A stretch of 64,000 nt of DNA, from contig NZ_CP022685.1 in the NCBI RefSeq assembly GCF_002556545.1, positions 8,348,001 to 8,412,000 of the forward strand, given 5' to 3'. The notes under the pieces are model-generated. The model did no database searches. It was not told the origin of the DNA and saw nothing but the letters and a program-made list of their open reading frames with translations. A program made the position numbers and the translations under genes. Source of the stretch: Streptomyces formicae. GTDB lineage: Bacteria > Actinomycetota > Actinomycetes > Streptomycetales > Streptomycetaceae. Positions 35,904-45,049 of this stretch are shown here, piece after piece (the stretch's first letter is position 1; each line of letters starts with the position of its first letter).

Positions 35904-36388
35904 GCCCTGCTGAGAATTCGCTGGGGGGGGGGTGGGTTGTCTGTCCGGGAAAGTCACGGGCGGCCAACCAGATTGTGGGGCCGCGTTTGTTCAACACCGC
36001 GACCGAGGTGAACTAGGGGTGCCCGTAAGAACCGTGTTACCGATCCTGTGGTCTATTGTGTGGTGGCCTCGACGGTGTCCTCCGACTTGCGGTTCAGCTT
36101 CAACTTGAGGTCGTTGAACCTGTTCTTGACGTGCGGCGTGGCCTTTCGCGGCAACGATGCCCACCGCGCCTACGACTGCGGCCACCTTGATCACATTCCC
36201 AGCCGGGGAGAGCACGGCATGCGTGACAAGCCCTGGTCATCATCCCGTACGAGAGCGCTGCCCCCTGTACTCAACCGATACCCCGACGGCCGCCCACCAG
36301 GACCGACGATGCTCAGTGCACGCTCTGACACGGATGTCGGCCCCGAAACCCGTCGCGACCGGGCCATGGCGCTGCCACACTCGCGCTC
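35904..36388. other. 485-bp region with a decayed small gene
   Basis: No intact gene. The minus-strand relic at 36053-36215 is annotated separately; the rest shows no recognisable coding pattern. Confidence 0.4.
36053..36215 (-). pseudogene. frameshifted small hydrophobic protein gene
   Basis: The minus strand reads AGNVIKVAAVVGAVGIVAA in one frame and then, after a one-base shift near 36144, KATPHVKNRFNDLKLKLNRK and SEDTVEATTQ with a stop at 36053. The two parts together form a plausible membrane-tail protein of about 55 residues. No family is recognised. Confidence 0.4.
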
Positions 36389-37234
36389 ATGAGCGACGAC
36401 AGCGCCGAGAGCCTCGACGGAGTCATCGGCACCCACATCAATGCCATCAACTACGAAGTGATGGACTGGGCGACGGAGGCGCTGCCGGCACACGTGCCGG
36501 CGGACGACCTGAAGAAGCTGAAGCTGGCCGCGGGCGAGCATCTCGCGGCGATGCTGACGACTGCCTATCTCGGCATCGTGCCGGTCGCCGTAGACATCCA
36601 GGGCAGCGTGGATCTCGTCTACCGCGTGGCGGACTCCGACAGCGACGCACTGTCGTTGCTGCTCGGTCGCACCGGTGTCGAGTTCGCCGACTTCGAGGTG
36701 AAGTCGATACCTGGTGACTTCCGCGAGCACGATGCAGCGGCCTCCCGGGCATTGAAGCGAGGTGAGAAGCCAGGTACTCATTGGTCGACGTTCGTGTCAG
36801 CGAACGATGTCGTCGAGGCTGCCCAGTCGATGATCGCCAAGGCTGCAAAGCAGTTGCGGGACAAGTCCGCCCCCGACAGGGCGCGGGTGGTGTTTATCGT
36901 GTCCCACTTTTTCGACCGGCCCTACGTGGAATGTCTCGACCCGGTGATCGCGCACACCTTGTCGGCCCCGACGCTGCCCGACGAGATCGACGCCATGTGG
37001 GTGTTCTTCGCGCCCTCGCACCTCGTGGTGTGGTCGGTTGTCGAACAGCGCTGGACGCAGCTTCTCATCGGCAGTTTTAAGGAGGATATGACGGCCCCGG
37101 AGGTCGACTTCGACATGGAGCTGCTGCAGCACTACGAGGGGCTGTTCCTGGAGCGGGCGGGGCTCGACGGGCCCTCGCCCTTCTATTACGGCCTCGGCGC
37201 TGGTGAGCTCGCATCCGATTTTGACACAGAGTGA
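36389..37234 (+). CDS. uncharacterised protein with ExK motif next to a STAND locus
   Basis: 281 aa, unrecognised family. The sequence GVEFADFEVKSIPGDFRE (about residues 90-107) has the D...ExK shape of PD-(D/E)xK nucleases. The later segment ARVVFIVSHFFDRPYVECLD and DAMWVFFAPSHLVVWSVVEQ looks like an alpha/beta core. No signal peptide is seen. The start is ATG at 36389. It is isolated, flanked by USP relics and the IS1182 insertion, and its stop lies in the first arm of a 15-bp inverted repeat. A DNA-processing or defence role is possible but unproven. Confidence 0.6.
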   Translation: MSDDSAESLDGVIGTHINAINYEVMDWATEALPAHVPADDLKKLKLAAGEHLAAMLTTAYLGIVPVAVDIQGSVDLVYRVADSDSDALSLLLGRTGVEFADFEVKSIPGDFREHDAAASRALKRGEKPGTHWSTFVSANDVVEAAQSMIAKAAKQLRDKSAPDRARVVFIVSHFFDRPYVECLDPVIAHTLSAPTLPDEIDAMWVFFAPSHLVVWSVVEQRWTQLLIGSFKEDMTAPEVDFDMELLQHYEGLFLERAGLDGPSPFYYGLGAGELASDFDTE

Positions 37235-37288
37235 CGGCGGCTGGCATCCGTCAGCAATACGCGACACCTCAACATGCGAGCTCACCAG
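37200..37288. repeat. 15-bp inverted repeat with 59-bp spacer
   Basis: CTGGTGAGCTCGCAT (37200-37214) and ATGCGAGCTCACCAG (37274-37288) are perfectly complementary. The first arm lies inside the end of the upstream gene, the second next to the IS1182 transposase stop. It could be a terminator stem or mark the insertion end. Confidence 0.5.
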
Positions 37289-37306
37289 TCTCAGACCTCA
37301 ATTCGG

Positions 37307-38989
37307 TCACGCGGCGAGGGTGAGGTCGAGTCGAGCAAGGTGGCTGACGCGGGTGCGGTCGAGCGGCTGGCCGTTCCACCACGCATCAAGGCGGATGAGG
37401 TTAAGCGCGACGGCGGCGAAGACGTGCTCCAGGTGGGTCGTCTGGAGACCGAGGTAGCGGGCACGTCTTGTCCCGGAGACCGCGACGGCTTGGTGGATGG
37501 TTCCCTCCATGCTCGCGCGGGTTGCGTACTTGGCTCGCCATTGTTCGTCGCCCTGCTGGAGGCGGGCATGGTCGAGGACTTCCTGCACCTCGCGGGGCTG
37601 CAGGGAGAGCGTCCGACCGCCGGTCTTTGAGCGGGTGCACTGGTCGCGCAGCGGGCAGGGGCGACACGTCTCCTTGTTGACCTTGATGACGATGGCCTTG
37701 GTGCCGCGCAGGGTGGCGGGGCTCCACCAGGTACAGGTGTCACCTCGTGGGCAAGTGGCCTGCCGCTTGTCCCAGTCGATGGTGAAGGCGGTGCGGTCGA
37801 ACCCGGCACCGGCACGCGCCTGGGGTGAGCTTTTTAGCAGGACCGGGGTGACCAGGGTGGCCCCGAGGTTCTTTTTGATGCCCACGATCAACTCGGCAGA
37901 GGCGTAACCGGAGTCGAGGAAGTGCTCGGCGGGCAGGAGATCGCGGGCGGCGAGCGTGTGATGGACCGGTCCGGTCGTTTCCGCATCGGTCACTGTGGCG
38001 TCGGTTGTCGCGATGCCAGTGATCAAGCGCGGCGGCGGTCCGTCGGCTCCGACGATCAGCGCCTGGCCGTCGGTAGCCGAGTCCTGGGCATCGGCATCGT
38101 CGCAGGACTCACTGATATGGATCTTGTAACCGGTCCACCAGGAACCCTGTTTGCGGCCGTAGCGGGCGTCGGTGTCGTACGGGGAGGCCAGCCTCAGTCT
38201 GCCGGGCGGGAGGTCTTTGCTCTCCCGCCGCTTCACCTCCGCTCCGGCCTCGGACACGGTGCGGTGGTAGTTCTTCACCCACATCGTGCGCAGGACCTGC
38301 ACTGCCGGGAGCTCGCGCAGACAGATCAGCGCGTCAGGGGCATGCATCGCCTCCAGTAGCGCGAACCCGTCCCGGCCGTAGAGCCAGAGCATCTCCTCGC
38401 GCTTGCTCGTGGAAGCCGGCGGATGCCAGGAGTGAATCCGCGGACCATAGCGTTCCACCCATTCCCGAACGGGAACCGCGTCGGCCAGCCAGTCCGGGGC
38501 CGCGCAGGTCAGCGCCTCCAACGTGGCCCGCAGTGTCTCCCCCCCCGCCAGCTCCAGCCTGTTCAGGTCGCGTACCGCCGCCAGCACGCGGGTGGAGTCG
38601 GTGCGTTGCTTGCCTCCGGCCTTCGCCAGGCCCCGGTCCTTGAGGGCGGTCAGCAACAGGTCGAGCACCTTCTCCTCCATCCCGTGCTCGACCAGTCGCG
38701 TGCGGAACTCTGACAACACCGAGGAATCGAACCCGGGATCATCCAGCTCCATGCCGAGTGCGTAATTCAGGTCCATGCCGTGCCGCCCGCGATGCGTTGC
38801 CGCCCGGTCGGTGAGGTTCTCGGTGAACTGCAACACCGTTACGAGCGCCAGCTGGCCCGGTGACCAGCCAGGCTTCCCTCTAGTTCCGAACGCTTCGGCG
38901 AACTCGGCGTCCGCGAACAACTCGCTCAGTTCGTCGCGAACCCGCATCGCCAACGGATACGGGTCCCGTGCCGCCACCGCCCGCGCCAC
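37307..38989 (-). CDS. IS1182 family transposase
   Basis: 560-aa DDE transposase. RVRDELSELFADAEFAEAFG, QLALVTVLQFTENLTDRAAT and LGMELDDPGFDSSVLSEF are the family blocks. Catalytic residues lie in KQRTDSTRVLAAVR, EHFLDSGYAS and ASMEGTIHQAVAVSG. It has the zinc-like cysteines CRPCPLRDQC. The GTG at 38989 may trim a few N-terminal residues; no better start is in frame before a stop. Inverted termini were not found by eye. It separates the 281-aa gene from the STAND locus. Confidence 0.9.
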   Translation of the reverse strand: MARAVAARDPYPLAMRVRDELSELFADAEFAEAFGTRGKPGWSPGQLALVTVLQFTENLTDRAATHRGRHGMDLNYALGMELDDPGFDSSVLSEFRTRLVEHGMEEKVLDLLLTALKDRGLAKAGGKQRTDSTRVLAAVRDLNRLELAGGETLRATLEALTCAAPDWLADAVPVREWVERYGPRIHSWHPPASTSKREEMLWLYGRDGFALLEAMHAPDALICLRELPAVQVLRTMWVKNYHRTVSEAGAEVKRRESKDLPPGRLRLASPYDTDARYGRKQGSWWTGYKIHISESCDDADAQDSATDGQALIVGADGPPPRLITGIATTDATVTDAETTGPVHHTLAARDLLPAEHFLDSGYASAELIVGIKKNLGATLVTPVLLKSSPQARAGAGFDRTAFTIDWDKRQATCPRGDTCTWWSPATLRGTKAIVIKVNKETCRPCPLRDQCTRSKTGGRTLSLQPREVQEVLDHARLQQGDEQWRAKYATRASMEGTIHQAVAVSGTRRARYLGLQTTHLEHVFAAVALNLIRLDAWWNGQPLDRTRVSHLARLDLTLAA

Positions 38990-39310
38990 CTGCGCAGTCA
39001 GCTCGGGTACGTTCGGTCACGGCCTCGGCCGCATCGACATTTCACACCCCACCCGCGACCGGAACGCCAAGACGGACGCTGTTGCCCCGACCGACGAGCC
39101 GCCAGCCCAGCCAGGCACGGAATAAGCCAGCAGGATCGTCACCAGCCGCAAACTGCGAGGATCCTTTAGACGGCTGCGGAAACCCCAGGTGCCTTCCGGA
39201 ACAGGACTGTTCGGGCCGCGTTCGATGCCTATCGGCCCATGGCTCCGCAGTGCGGCACTGCGTCACGCTGGCCGTAGCCCATGAGGGCACGCGGGAGCGG
39301 AGGGGGCAGG

Positions 39311-39757
39311 ATGGACGAGATCGCGATGGCGGCGGCGTCGGCGTTGGTCGGGGTGATGGCCACCGACACCTGGAGGCAGGCCCGGGACGGTCTGGTGGCC
39401 CTGTGGCGCCGGGTGCGCCCGGAACGAGCCGAGGAGATCAGCAGCGAGCTGGAGACCCTGCACACCCAGGTCCTCAACGCCCATGCGGAGGCCGATTCGG
39501 CGGAGGTGTTGCAGGGCCTGGAGATGACGTGGCGCGGCCAGCTGCGGGCGCTGCTGCGGCACGATCCGCGGACGGCGGCCGAGCTGCGGCGGATCCTGGA
39601 GGAGGAACTGGCCCCGGCGCTGGAGCCCGGCGAGCGGGAAAGGCTGTACAAGGTCATTCAGACCGTGCACGGCGGCACTGGCCACAACGTCGCTGGCCAC
39701 ACCGTCAACGTCACCGACAACCGCGGCACGATCGGCCCCACCGACCCAAAAGCCTGA
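39311..39757 (+). CDS. small protein preceding the NB-ARC gene
   Basis: 148 aa, unrecognised. The N-terminus MDEIAMAAASALVGVMATDT is weakly hydrophobic, followed by charged helices (ARDGLVALWRRVRPERAEEI, LRRILEEELAPALEPGE) and a tail rich in G, N and T (HNVAGHTVNVTDNRGTIG). Proteins of this kind often stand directly before NB-ARC/TPR genes in Streptomyces. It may be an effector, adaptor or regulator of the STAND protein; it ends 72 bp before the next start. Confidence 0.7.
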   Translation: MDEIAMAAASALVGVMATDTWRQARDGLVALWRRVRPERAEEISSELETLHTQVLNAHAEADSAEVLQGLEMTWRGQLRALLRHDPRTAAELRRILEEELAPALEPGERERLYKVIQTVHGGTGHNVAGHTVNVTDNRGTIGPTDPKA

Positions 39758-39828
39758 CCCGGCCCGAACAGCCTGCGGAGGCACAGGTCGAGCAGAACGT
39801 GGAGGCTCCTGGACAGTCGCACATCACC

Positions 39829-42648
39829 ATGGCGGCCCGAGATGTGCACGAGACCATCGTGTACGAGGCGCAGCCACCGTCCCGGCCTCTGGTCACCCGT
39901 GGCCTGCCCCCGGACGTAATGGGATTCACCGGGCGGCAGCGTGAGCTGGAGCGGCTGCTGGCCGTCGCAGGGCCGGGGCGGGTGGTGAACATCCACACCG
40001 TGGACGGGATGCCGGGGGTGGGCAAGACCGCCTTGGCCACCCGTGCCGCGCACCTGCTGGCCGAGCACTTCCCGGACGGGCAGTTCTTCTACGACCTGCA
40101 TGCCCACACCCCCGAGGTGCTCACTGCCCAACCCGTCGACGTGCTGGCGGTGCTGCTGACCGACCTGGGCATCGACCCGACCCACCTGCCCTCCAGCCTG
40201 GAGGGCCGCTCGCATCTGTGGCGCGACCGGCTCGCGGGCAAGCGAGTCCTGCTGGTGCTCGACGACGCGGTCGGGCACGCGCAGATCCAGCCGCTGCTGG
40301 CGGCCAGCCCCGGCTGCCTGACCCTGATCACCAGCCGCCGACGGCTGATCGCCCTGGACGGGGCAGACCCCGTGTCCCTCGCCCCACTCACTCCGAGCGA
40401 GGCCGCCCAACTGTTCGTCAGGCGCGCCCGCCGTACCCCCACCGACAGCAGCGAGCGGGAAGCTGTCGCCGGGACGGTACGCCTGTGCGGGTATCTGCCA
40501 CTGGCGATCACCCTGCTCGCCGGCCGGCTCCGCCACAAGGACCCGGTCCTGTGGCCCCTTGCCCGTTTCGCCGCCGAGTTCGCCGACGCCCAGGAGGACC
40601 GTCTCGGCGAATTCGACGACGGCGACAACCGCGCCGTGTACACCGCCTTCACCCTCTCCTACCGAGACCTCCCCGCCGACCAGCAACGTCTCTTCCGGCG
40701 CATCGGGCTGCACCCCGGGCCTGACACCGACGCCTACGCCGCAGCCGCTCTCGACGGCACCTCCCCGGCCGCCACCCGCCGCCGCCTGGAAGCTCTCTAC
40801 ACCGACCACCTCCTCGACGAGACCGCCCCCGGCCGCTACCAACCCCACGACCTCCTGCGCGAGTACGCCTGCACCCTCACCCTCGAACACGACACACGCG
40901 ACGACCGCGCCCAGGCAGCCGGCCGTCTCCTGGACTACTACTTGCACGCCGCACAGATCGCCGACCAGCATCTGGCCCCTGTCACCCCCTACGCCAACTC
41001 CTCCACGGGCTCGCAGGTCACTACCCCTGGTCTTCCCGACCGGGCCGCCGCTCTGGCCTGGATGCGCATCGAACGTGACAACCTCCTCGCTTGCATCGGC
41101 ACCTCTACCATCGACCAAGCTCCCCACGCCGTCCGCCTGACTGCTTCCATCGCCGCCTTCCTCCTGCAGGACGGTCCATGGCCCCAGGCGGCCACCCTCC
41201 ACCAACGAGCCGCCCAAACGGCCCACCACAACAACGACCCTGTCGGCGAAGCCAACGCCCTTCGCGACCTGGGCCGCGTGCGATATATGACCGATGACTA
41301 CGAGCAGGCCACCGGCCTTCAGGAGCGGGCTCTGGCCCTGTTTAAAGAGCTCGGCGACTGGCGTGGGCAGGCCAACGCCCTCAATGACCTGGGCTGTGTG
41401 TATCGCATGATCGGCGACTACGAGCAGGCCACCGGTCTCCAGGAGCGCGCCCTGGGCTTGTTCGAAGAGCTCGGCATCCGGTCCGGGCAGGCCAACGTTC
41501 TCCATGAGTTGGGCCGCGTGCGGTGTATGACCGATGACTACGAGCAGGCCACCGGCCTTCAGGAGCGGGCTCTGGCTTTGTTCGAAGAGCTCGGCATCCG
41601 GTCCGGGCAGGCCGACGTTCTCCATGAGTTGGGCCGCCTGAGGTATATGACCGGCGACTACGAGCAGGCCACCGGCCTTCAGGAGCGGGCTCTGGCTTTG
41701 TTCGAAGAGCTCGGTACCCGGCTTGGGCAAGCCAACGCCCTCCACGACCTGGGCTGCGTGCGGTACCTGACCGATGACTACGAGCAGGCGACCGGCTTCC
41801 TGGAGCGCGCCTTGGCCTTGTACGAAGAGCTTGGTACCCGGCTCGGGCAGGCCAACGCCCTCCATGAGTTGGGCCGCGTACGGTATATGACTGGCGACAA
41901 TGAGCAGGCCACCGGCCTCCTGGAGCGCGTCCTGGCCTTGTACGTAGGGCTCGGCGACCGGCTTGGGCAGGCCAACGCACTCAGTGATCTGGGCCGTGTG
42001 TGTCGCCTGATCGGCGACTACGAGCAGGCGACTGGTCTCCTGGAGCGCGCTTTGGCCTTGTCCGTAGGGCTCGGCGACCGGCTTGGGCAGGCCAACGCAC
42101 TCAGTGATCTGGGCCGTGTGCGTTGCTTGATCGGCGACTACGAGCAGGCGACTGGTCTCCTGGAGCGCGCTTTGGCCTTGTACGTAGGGCTCGGTACCCG
42201 GCTTGGGCAGGCCAATGCCCTCAACGACCTGGGCTGTGTGTGTCGCCTGACCGACGACTACGAGCAGGCCACTCGCCTCCACGAGCAGGCCCTCACCTTG
42301 TTCAGGGAGATTGGTGACCGCCAGGGGGAGGCAGAAGTGTGGAACAACGTGGGCGCACTACTCGCCAAGTCCAACGGAGCACAAGAAGCCCTTAGGCCGT
42401 ACCGCAAGGCGCTGGAGCTCGCCCGTCAGATCCGCAGTCGGCGGGATGAGGCGTTGGCACTGGAAGGGATGGCTCACTGCCACGAGCGCCTTGGTGGCCG
42501 CAAGGTCGCGTTGGAGGAACTGCACGAAGCCCTGGCTATATACCGAAGCATCGAGGCCGCCGAAGCGGATCGCGCCACTCAATTCCTGTCCCGCTTGAAG
42601 GCCGAAGACGGCGGCGGTGATACGGGGGTTGAGGATTCGACCGATTGA
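39829..42648 (+). CDS. NB-ARC / TPR STAND NTPase
   Basis: 939 aa. Residues about 25-300 form an NB-ARC domain: Walker A DGMPGVGKTALATRA, Walker B RVLLVLDDAVG, sensor TLITSRRR, the GLPLA-like YLPLAITLLAGRL and the MHD-like PHDLLREYA in the winged helix. The C-terminal 400 residues are TPRs of about 40 aa. STAND proteins bind a ligand with the repeats, exchange ADP for ATP and oligomerise to activate an effector. No effector domain is fused, so the small protein upstream is the candidate. The start is uncertain: GTG at 39799 is also in frame. It may be a defence or regulatory protein. Confidence 0.85.
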   Translation: MAARDVHETIVYEAQPPSRPLVTRGLPPDVMGFTGRQRELERLLAVAGPGRVVNIHTVDGMPGVGKTALATRAAHLLAEHFPDGQFFYDLHAHTPEVLTAQPVDVLAVLLTDLGIDPTHLPSSLEGRSHLWRDRLAGKRVLLVLDDAVGHAQIQPLLAASPGCLTLITSRRRLIALDGADPVSLAPLTPSEAAQLFVRRARRTPTDSSEREAVAGTVRLCGYLPLAITLLAGRLRHKDPVLWPLARFAAEFADAQEDRLGEFDDGDNRAVYTAFTLSYRDLPADQQRLFRRIGLHPGPDTDAYAAAALDGTSPAATRRRLEALYTDHLLDETAPGRYQPHDLLREYACTLTLEHDTRDDRAQAAGRLLDYYLHAAQIADQHLAPVTPYANSSTGSQVTTPGLPDRAAALAWMRIERDNLLACIGTSTIDQAPHAVRLTASIAAFLLQDGPWPQAATLHQRAAQTAHHNNDPVGEANALRDLGRVRYMTDDYEQATGLQERALALFKELGDWRGQANALNDLGCVYRMIGDYEQATGLQERALGLFEELGIRSGQANVLHELGRVRCMTDDYEQATGLQERALALFEELGIRSGQADVLHELGRLRYMTGDYEQATGLQERALALFEELGTRLGQANALHDLGCVRYLTDDYEQATGFLERALALYEELGTRLGQANALHELGRVRYMTGDNEQATGLLERVLALYVGLGDRLGQANALSDLGRVCRLIGDYEQATGLLERALALSVGLGDRLGQANALSDLGRVRCLIGDYEQATGLLERALALYVGLGTRLGQANALNDLGCVCRLTDDYEQATRLHEQALTLFREIGDRQGEAEVWNNVGALLAKSNGAQEALRPYRKALELARQIRSRRDEALALEGMAHCHERLGGRKVALEELHEALAIYRSIEAAEADRATQFLSRLKAEDGGGDTGVEDSTD
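41281..42360 (+). repeat. nine tandem 120-bp repeats encoding TPR units
   Basis: Each 120-bp unit encodes GDYEQATGLLERALALY- and -GLGDRLGQANALSDLGRV-type motifs. Neighbouring units are nearly identical in DNA (for example 42001-42120 against 42121-42240), which points to recent expansion or gene conversion. The length is exact to the base, so the frame is kept. Confidence 0.9.
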
Positions 42649-42649
42649 T

Positions 42650-42932
42650 GATCAAAATCAGTAGGCGGCGACCCGCAGCCGGAGCGGCGCCGGATCATGC
42701 GCATGAAACGGGGCCGTTGCTCGACCGGCAGATCCACGTTCTCACTGAAGCAGGATGCATCCGAACGCAAGGATCTGTGAGAGGTTCTCGACTACCTGCG
42801 AGAGGTCGGCACCCTCGTCGTCCCGTCGATGGACCGGACGGCTGCTCCTTCCAGGATCTCATCGCGATTGCCTCCGGCCTGCGCGAGCAGGGCGTCGGCT
42901 TCACCTCACTCCAGGCTGGCGACCAGGCGTGA
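42650..42932 (+). pseudogene. serine resolvase/invertase remnant
   Basis: One frame reads VLDYLREVGTLVVPSMDR and the next SFQDLIAIASGLREQGVGF TSL, together the middle of a small serine recombinase. The N-terminal catalytic serine part is reduced to LLDRQIHVLTEAGCIR and the DNA-binding end is lost. It marks a former Tn3-type or related element between the STAND gene and PPK2. Confidence 0.65.
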
Positions 42933-43009
42933 TGAGGTTCCTGGTCGTTTTGACTGACGGGACATCAAGCACGAACCCGCAGGTGACCAACCTGCCGAAG
43001 AGGCACGCG

Positions 43010-43792
43010 CTAGTCCAGTCCTGCGGCGTGATCGGGAACGTAGGACTGGAGGTCGCGCGGTGGCCGTTCATAGCCCGTGTTCGGTGGGCGGGGCGGGAGG
43101 CTGAGCCGCGGGGGCGGCACATCGTGGTAGGGGATCGTCGAGAGAAGGTGGGCGATCATGTTCAGCCGCGCGCTGCGTTTGTCGTCGCTCTCGACGACGT
43201 ACCAAGGGGCCTCGGGGATGTCCGTGTGGACGAACATCTCGTCCTTGGCCCGCGAGTACGCCTCCCATCGTGTGATCGACTCCAGGTCCATGGCGGACAG
43301 TTTCCAGCGCCGGGTGGGGTCGTGAAGACGACGGCGGAAGCGCTGTTCCTGCACCGAGTCGCTCACCGAGAACCAGTACTTGCGCAGCAGTAGGCCGTCC
43401 TCCAGCAAGAGGCGTTCGTACAGGGGGCATTGGTGGAGGAAGCGCTGATGCTCGGCCTTGGTGCAGAACCCCATGACGTGCTCGACGCCCGCGCGGTTGT
43501 ACCAGCTGCGGTCGAAGAGGACGATCTCGCCCGCCGAGGGGAGATGCTCCGTGTAGCGCTGGAAGTACCACTGGGCGCGTTCGCGTTCCGTGGGCGCGGG
43601 CAGTGCGACGATGCGTGCGACGCGGGGATTGAGGTGCTCCGCCACGCGTTTGATGGTGCTGCCCTTGCCCGCCGCGTCGCGCCCCTCGAACACCACGACG
43701 AGCCGGGCCCCAGTGGCCCTCACCCACTCCTGCAGCTTCACCAGTTCCGTCTGCAGGCGGTACAGCTCGTGCTCATAGGTCTCCTTCTTCAT
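43010..43792 (-). CDS. ppk2: polyphosphate kinase 2
   Basis: 260-aa PPK2 family enzyme that transfers phosphate between polyphosphate and nucleoside mono- or diphosphates. Walker A is FEGRDAAGKGSTIKR, the lid/Walker B region VLFDRSWYNRAGVEHVMGF, and the C-terminal block SITRWEAYSRAKDEMFVHTD. The length fits class I. The ATG at 43792 has GGAGG upstream; an ATG at 43840 lacks a binding site. It diverges from the GAPDH operon with a DosR-like box between them and can supply ATP or ADP from polyphosphate in energy-starved cells. Confidence 0.92.
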   Translation of the reverse strand: MKKETYEHELYRLQTELVKLQEWVRATGARLVVVFEGRDAAGKGSTIKRVAEHLNPRVARIVALPAPTERERAQWYFQRYTEHLPSAGEIVLFDRSWYNRAGVEHVMGFCTKAEHQRFLHQCPLYERLLLEDGLLLRKYWFSVSDSVQEQRFRRRLHDPTRRWKLSAMDLESITRWEAYSRAKDEMFVHTDIPEAPWYVVESDDKRSARLNMIAHLLSTIPYHDVPPPRLSLPPRPPNTGYERPPRDLQSYVPDHAAGLD

Positions 43793-43892
43793 GGCCAAGC
43801 CCGCCTCCGGGATTCGCACGTTCCTGTCCCGCAATGACATTACGGAGGAATCCTGCGCCGGGAACCGGGCCGTGCGCGTCCTGGCGTGCTGT

Positions 43893-43906
43893 GGGCCGGA
43901 CGTCCC
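43893..43906. promoter_or_regulatory. DosR/OsdR-like box between ppk2 and the GAPDH operon
   Basis: GGGCCGGACGTCCC fits the pattern GGG(A/C)C-N4-G(T/G)CCC. It lies 101 bp before the ppk2 start and 133 bp before the GAPDH start, so one site can serve both divergent units. Confidence 0.5.
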
Positions 43907-44038
43907 TGGGAGTGCCCCGGTCGGCCCATGTCCCACGTGGCCAGGCGGTGGCAGCGTGACACGCAGTGCGCCCGGAGGCTTCGCGGTCGACGCGCGGGCC
44001 GTGGGGCGCAACCCGCCTGCCAGGAAAGGGAGTCGCTC

Positions 44039-45049
44039 ATGACCGTCCGTGTCGGGATCAATGGATTCGGCCGTATCGGCCGCAACTGCCTGCGTGCCGC
44101 GCTGGAGAGGTCCGGCGACGGCGCCGTCGACGTGGTCGCGGTCAACGACGTCGCGCCGACGGCGACTCTGGCGCATCTGCTGGAATACGACTCGACGTAC
44201 GGCAGGCTGCACCGCGACATCTCCCACGACGAGGCATCGATCACCGTGGACGGCAGGCGCATCGCCGTCTCGGCGGAGCGCGACCCCGCCGCCCTGGACT
44301 GGGGAGGACACCGAGTCGACATCGTGATCGAGTCCACCGGCCGCTTCCGTGACCGGGACGCCGCCGCGCTCCACATCAAGGGGGGCGCGCGCAAGGTGCT
44401 GCTCTCGGCGCCGGGCAAGGGCGCCGACGCGACCATCGTGATGGGCGTCAACCAGGACGTGTACGAACCGGACCGGCACCAGGTGGTCTCGGCCGCCTCC
44501 TGCACCACCAACTGCGTCGTGCCGATGGTGAGCGTCCTGCACGAGAGCTTCGGCATCACCAAGGGCCTCATGACCACCATCCACGGCTACACCAACGACC
44601 AGGCGCTCATCGATGGCCCGCACAAGGATCTGCGCCGGGCCCGCTCGGCGGCCCTCAGCATCATCCCGACCAGCACCGGCGCCGCCCGGGCCGTGGGGCT
44701 TGTCGTCCCCGAACTCGACGGGGCGCTGGACGGCTCGGCCCTCCGCGTGCCGGTGGAGGACGGTTCGCTCACCGACCTCACGGTGCTGCTTCGCCGTGAG
44801 GCCACTGCGGAGGAGGTCAACGCCGCGTTCGCGGAGGCGGCGGACGGTCGCCTGCGGGGCTTCCTGCGGGTGTCGCGTGCCCCGATCGTCTCCCGTGACG
44901 TCATCGGCGACCCGGCCTCCTGCGTCTTCGACCCGGCCCTCACCCAGTCGCACGGGGACCTGGTCAAGGTCTTCGGCTGGTACGACAACGAATGGGCCTA
45001 TTGCCAGCGGCTGTTGGACCTCACTGTTCACGTCGCGGGACGCCTGTGA
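44039..45049 (+). CDS. gap: glyceraldehyde-3-phosphate dehydrogenase
   Basis: 336-aa tetrameric NAD-type GAPDH. The cofactor loop is GINGFGRIGRNCLRAAL, the catalytic cysteine lies in SAASCTTNCV, and the phosphate sites include TSTGAARAVG and the C-terminal WYDNEWAYCQR. The ATG at 44039 follows AAAGGGAG. It overlaps the next gene by one base (TGATG). Its place in a sugar phosphorolysis operon suggests a stress-specific paralog that feeds lower glycolysis when oxygen is scarce. Confidence 0.95.
   Translation: MTVRVGINGFGRIGRNCLRAALERSGDGAVDVVAVNDVAPTATLAHLLEYDSTYGRLHRDISHDEASITVDGRRIAVSAERDPAALDWGGHRVDIVIESTGRFRDRDAAALHIKGGARKVLLSAPGKGADATIVMGVNQDVYEPDRHQVVSAASCTTNCVVPMVSVLHESFGITKGLMTTIHGYTNDQALIDGPHKDLRRARSAALSIIPTSTGAARAVGLVVPELDGALDGSALRVPVEDGSLTDLTVLLRREATAEEVNAAFAEAADGRLRGFLRVSRAPIVSRDVIGDPASCVFDPALTQSHGDLVKVFGWYDNEWAYCQRLLDLTVHVAGRL

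Noticed and set aside
37302..39021. TTCGGTCACG at both sides of the IS1182 transposase, possible target duplication
   Set aside because: The left copy lies inside the transposase coding end, so it cannot be flanking target sequence; a ten-base match is plausible by chance.
39658..42282. 874-codon open frame antisense to the NB-ARC-TPR gene
   Set aside because: It mirrors the 120-bp repeats of the real gene, has no recognisable domain, and follows the expected pattern of long antisense frames in high-GC DNA.
41281..42360. Regular 120-bp repeats that might be a CRISPR array
   Set aside because: The repeats are coding, in frame, with no spacers, and encode TPR units.
42826..42840. CGTCGTCCCGTCG resembling the tRNA-Pro 3' end, possible second att site
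   Set aside because: Only about ten bases match, and the sequence is explained by the resolvase remnant.
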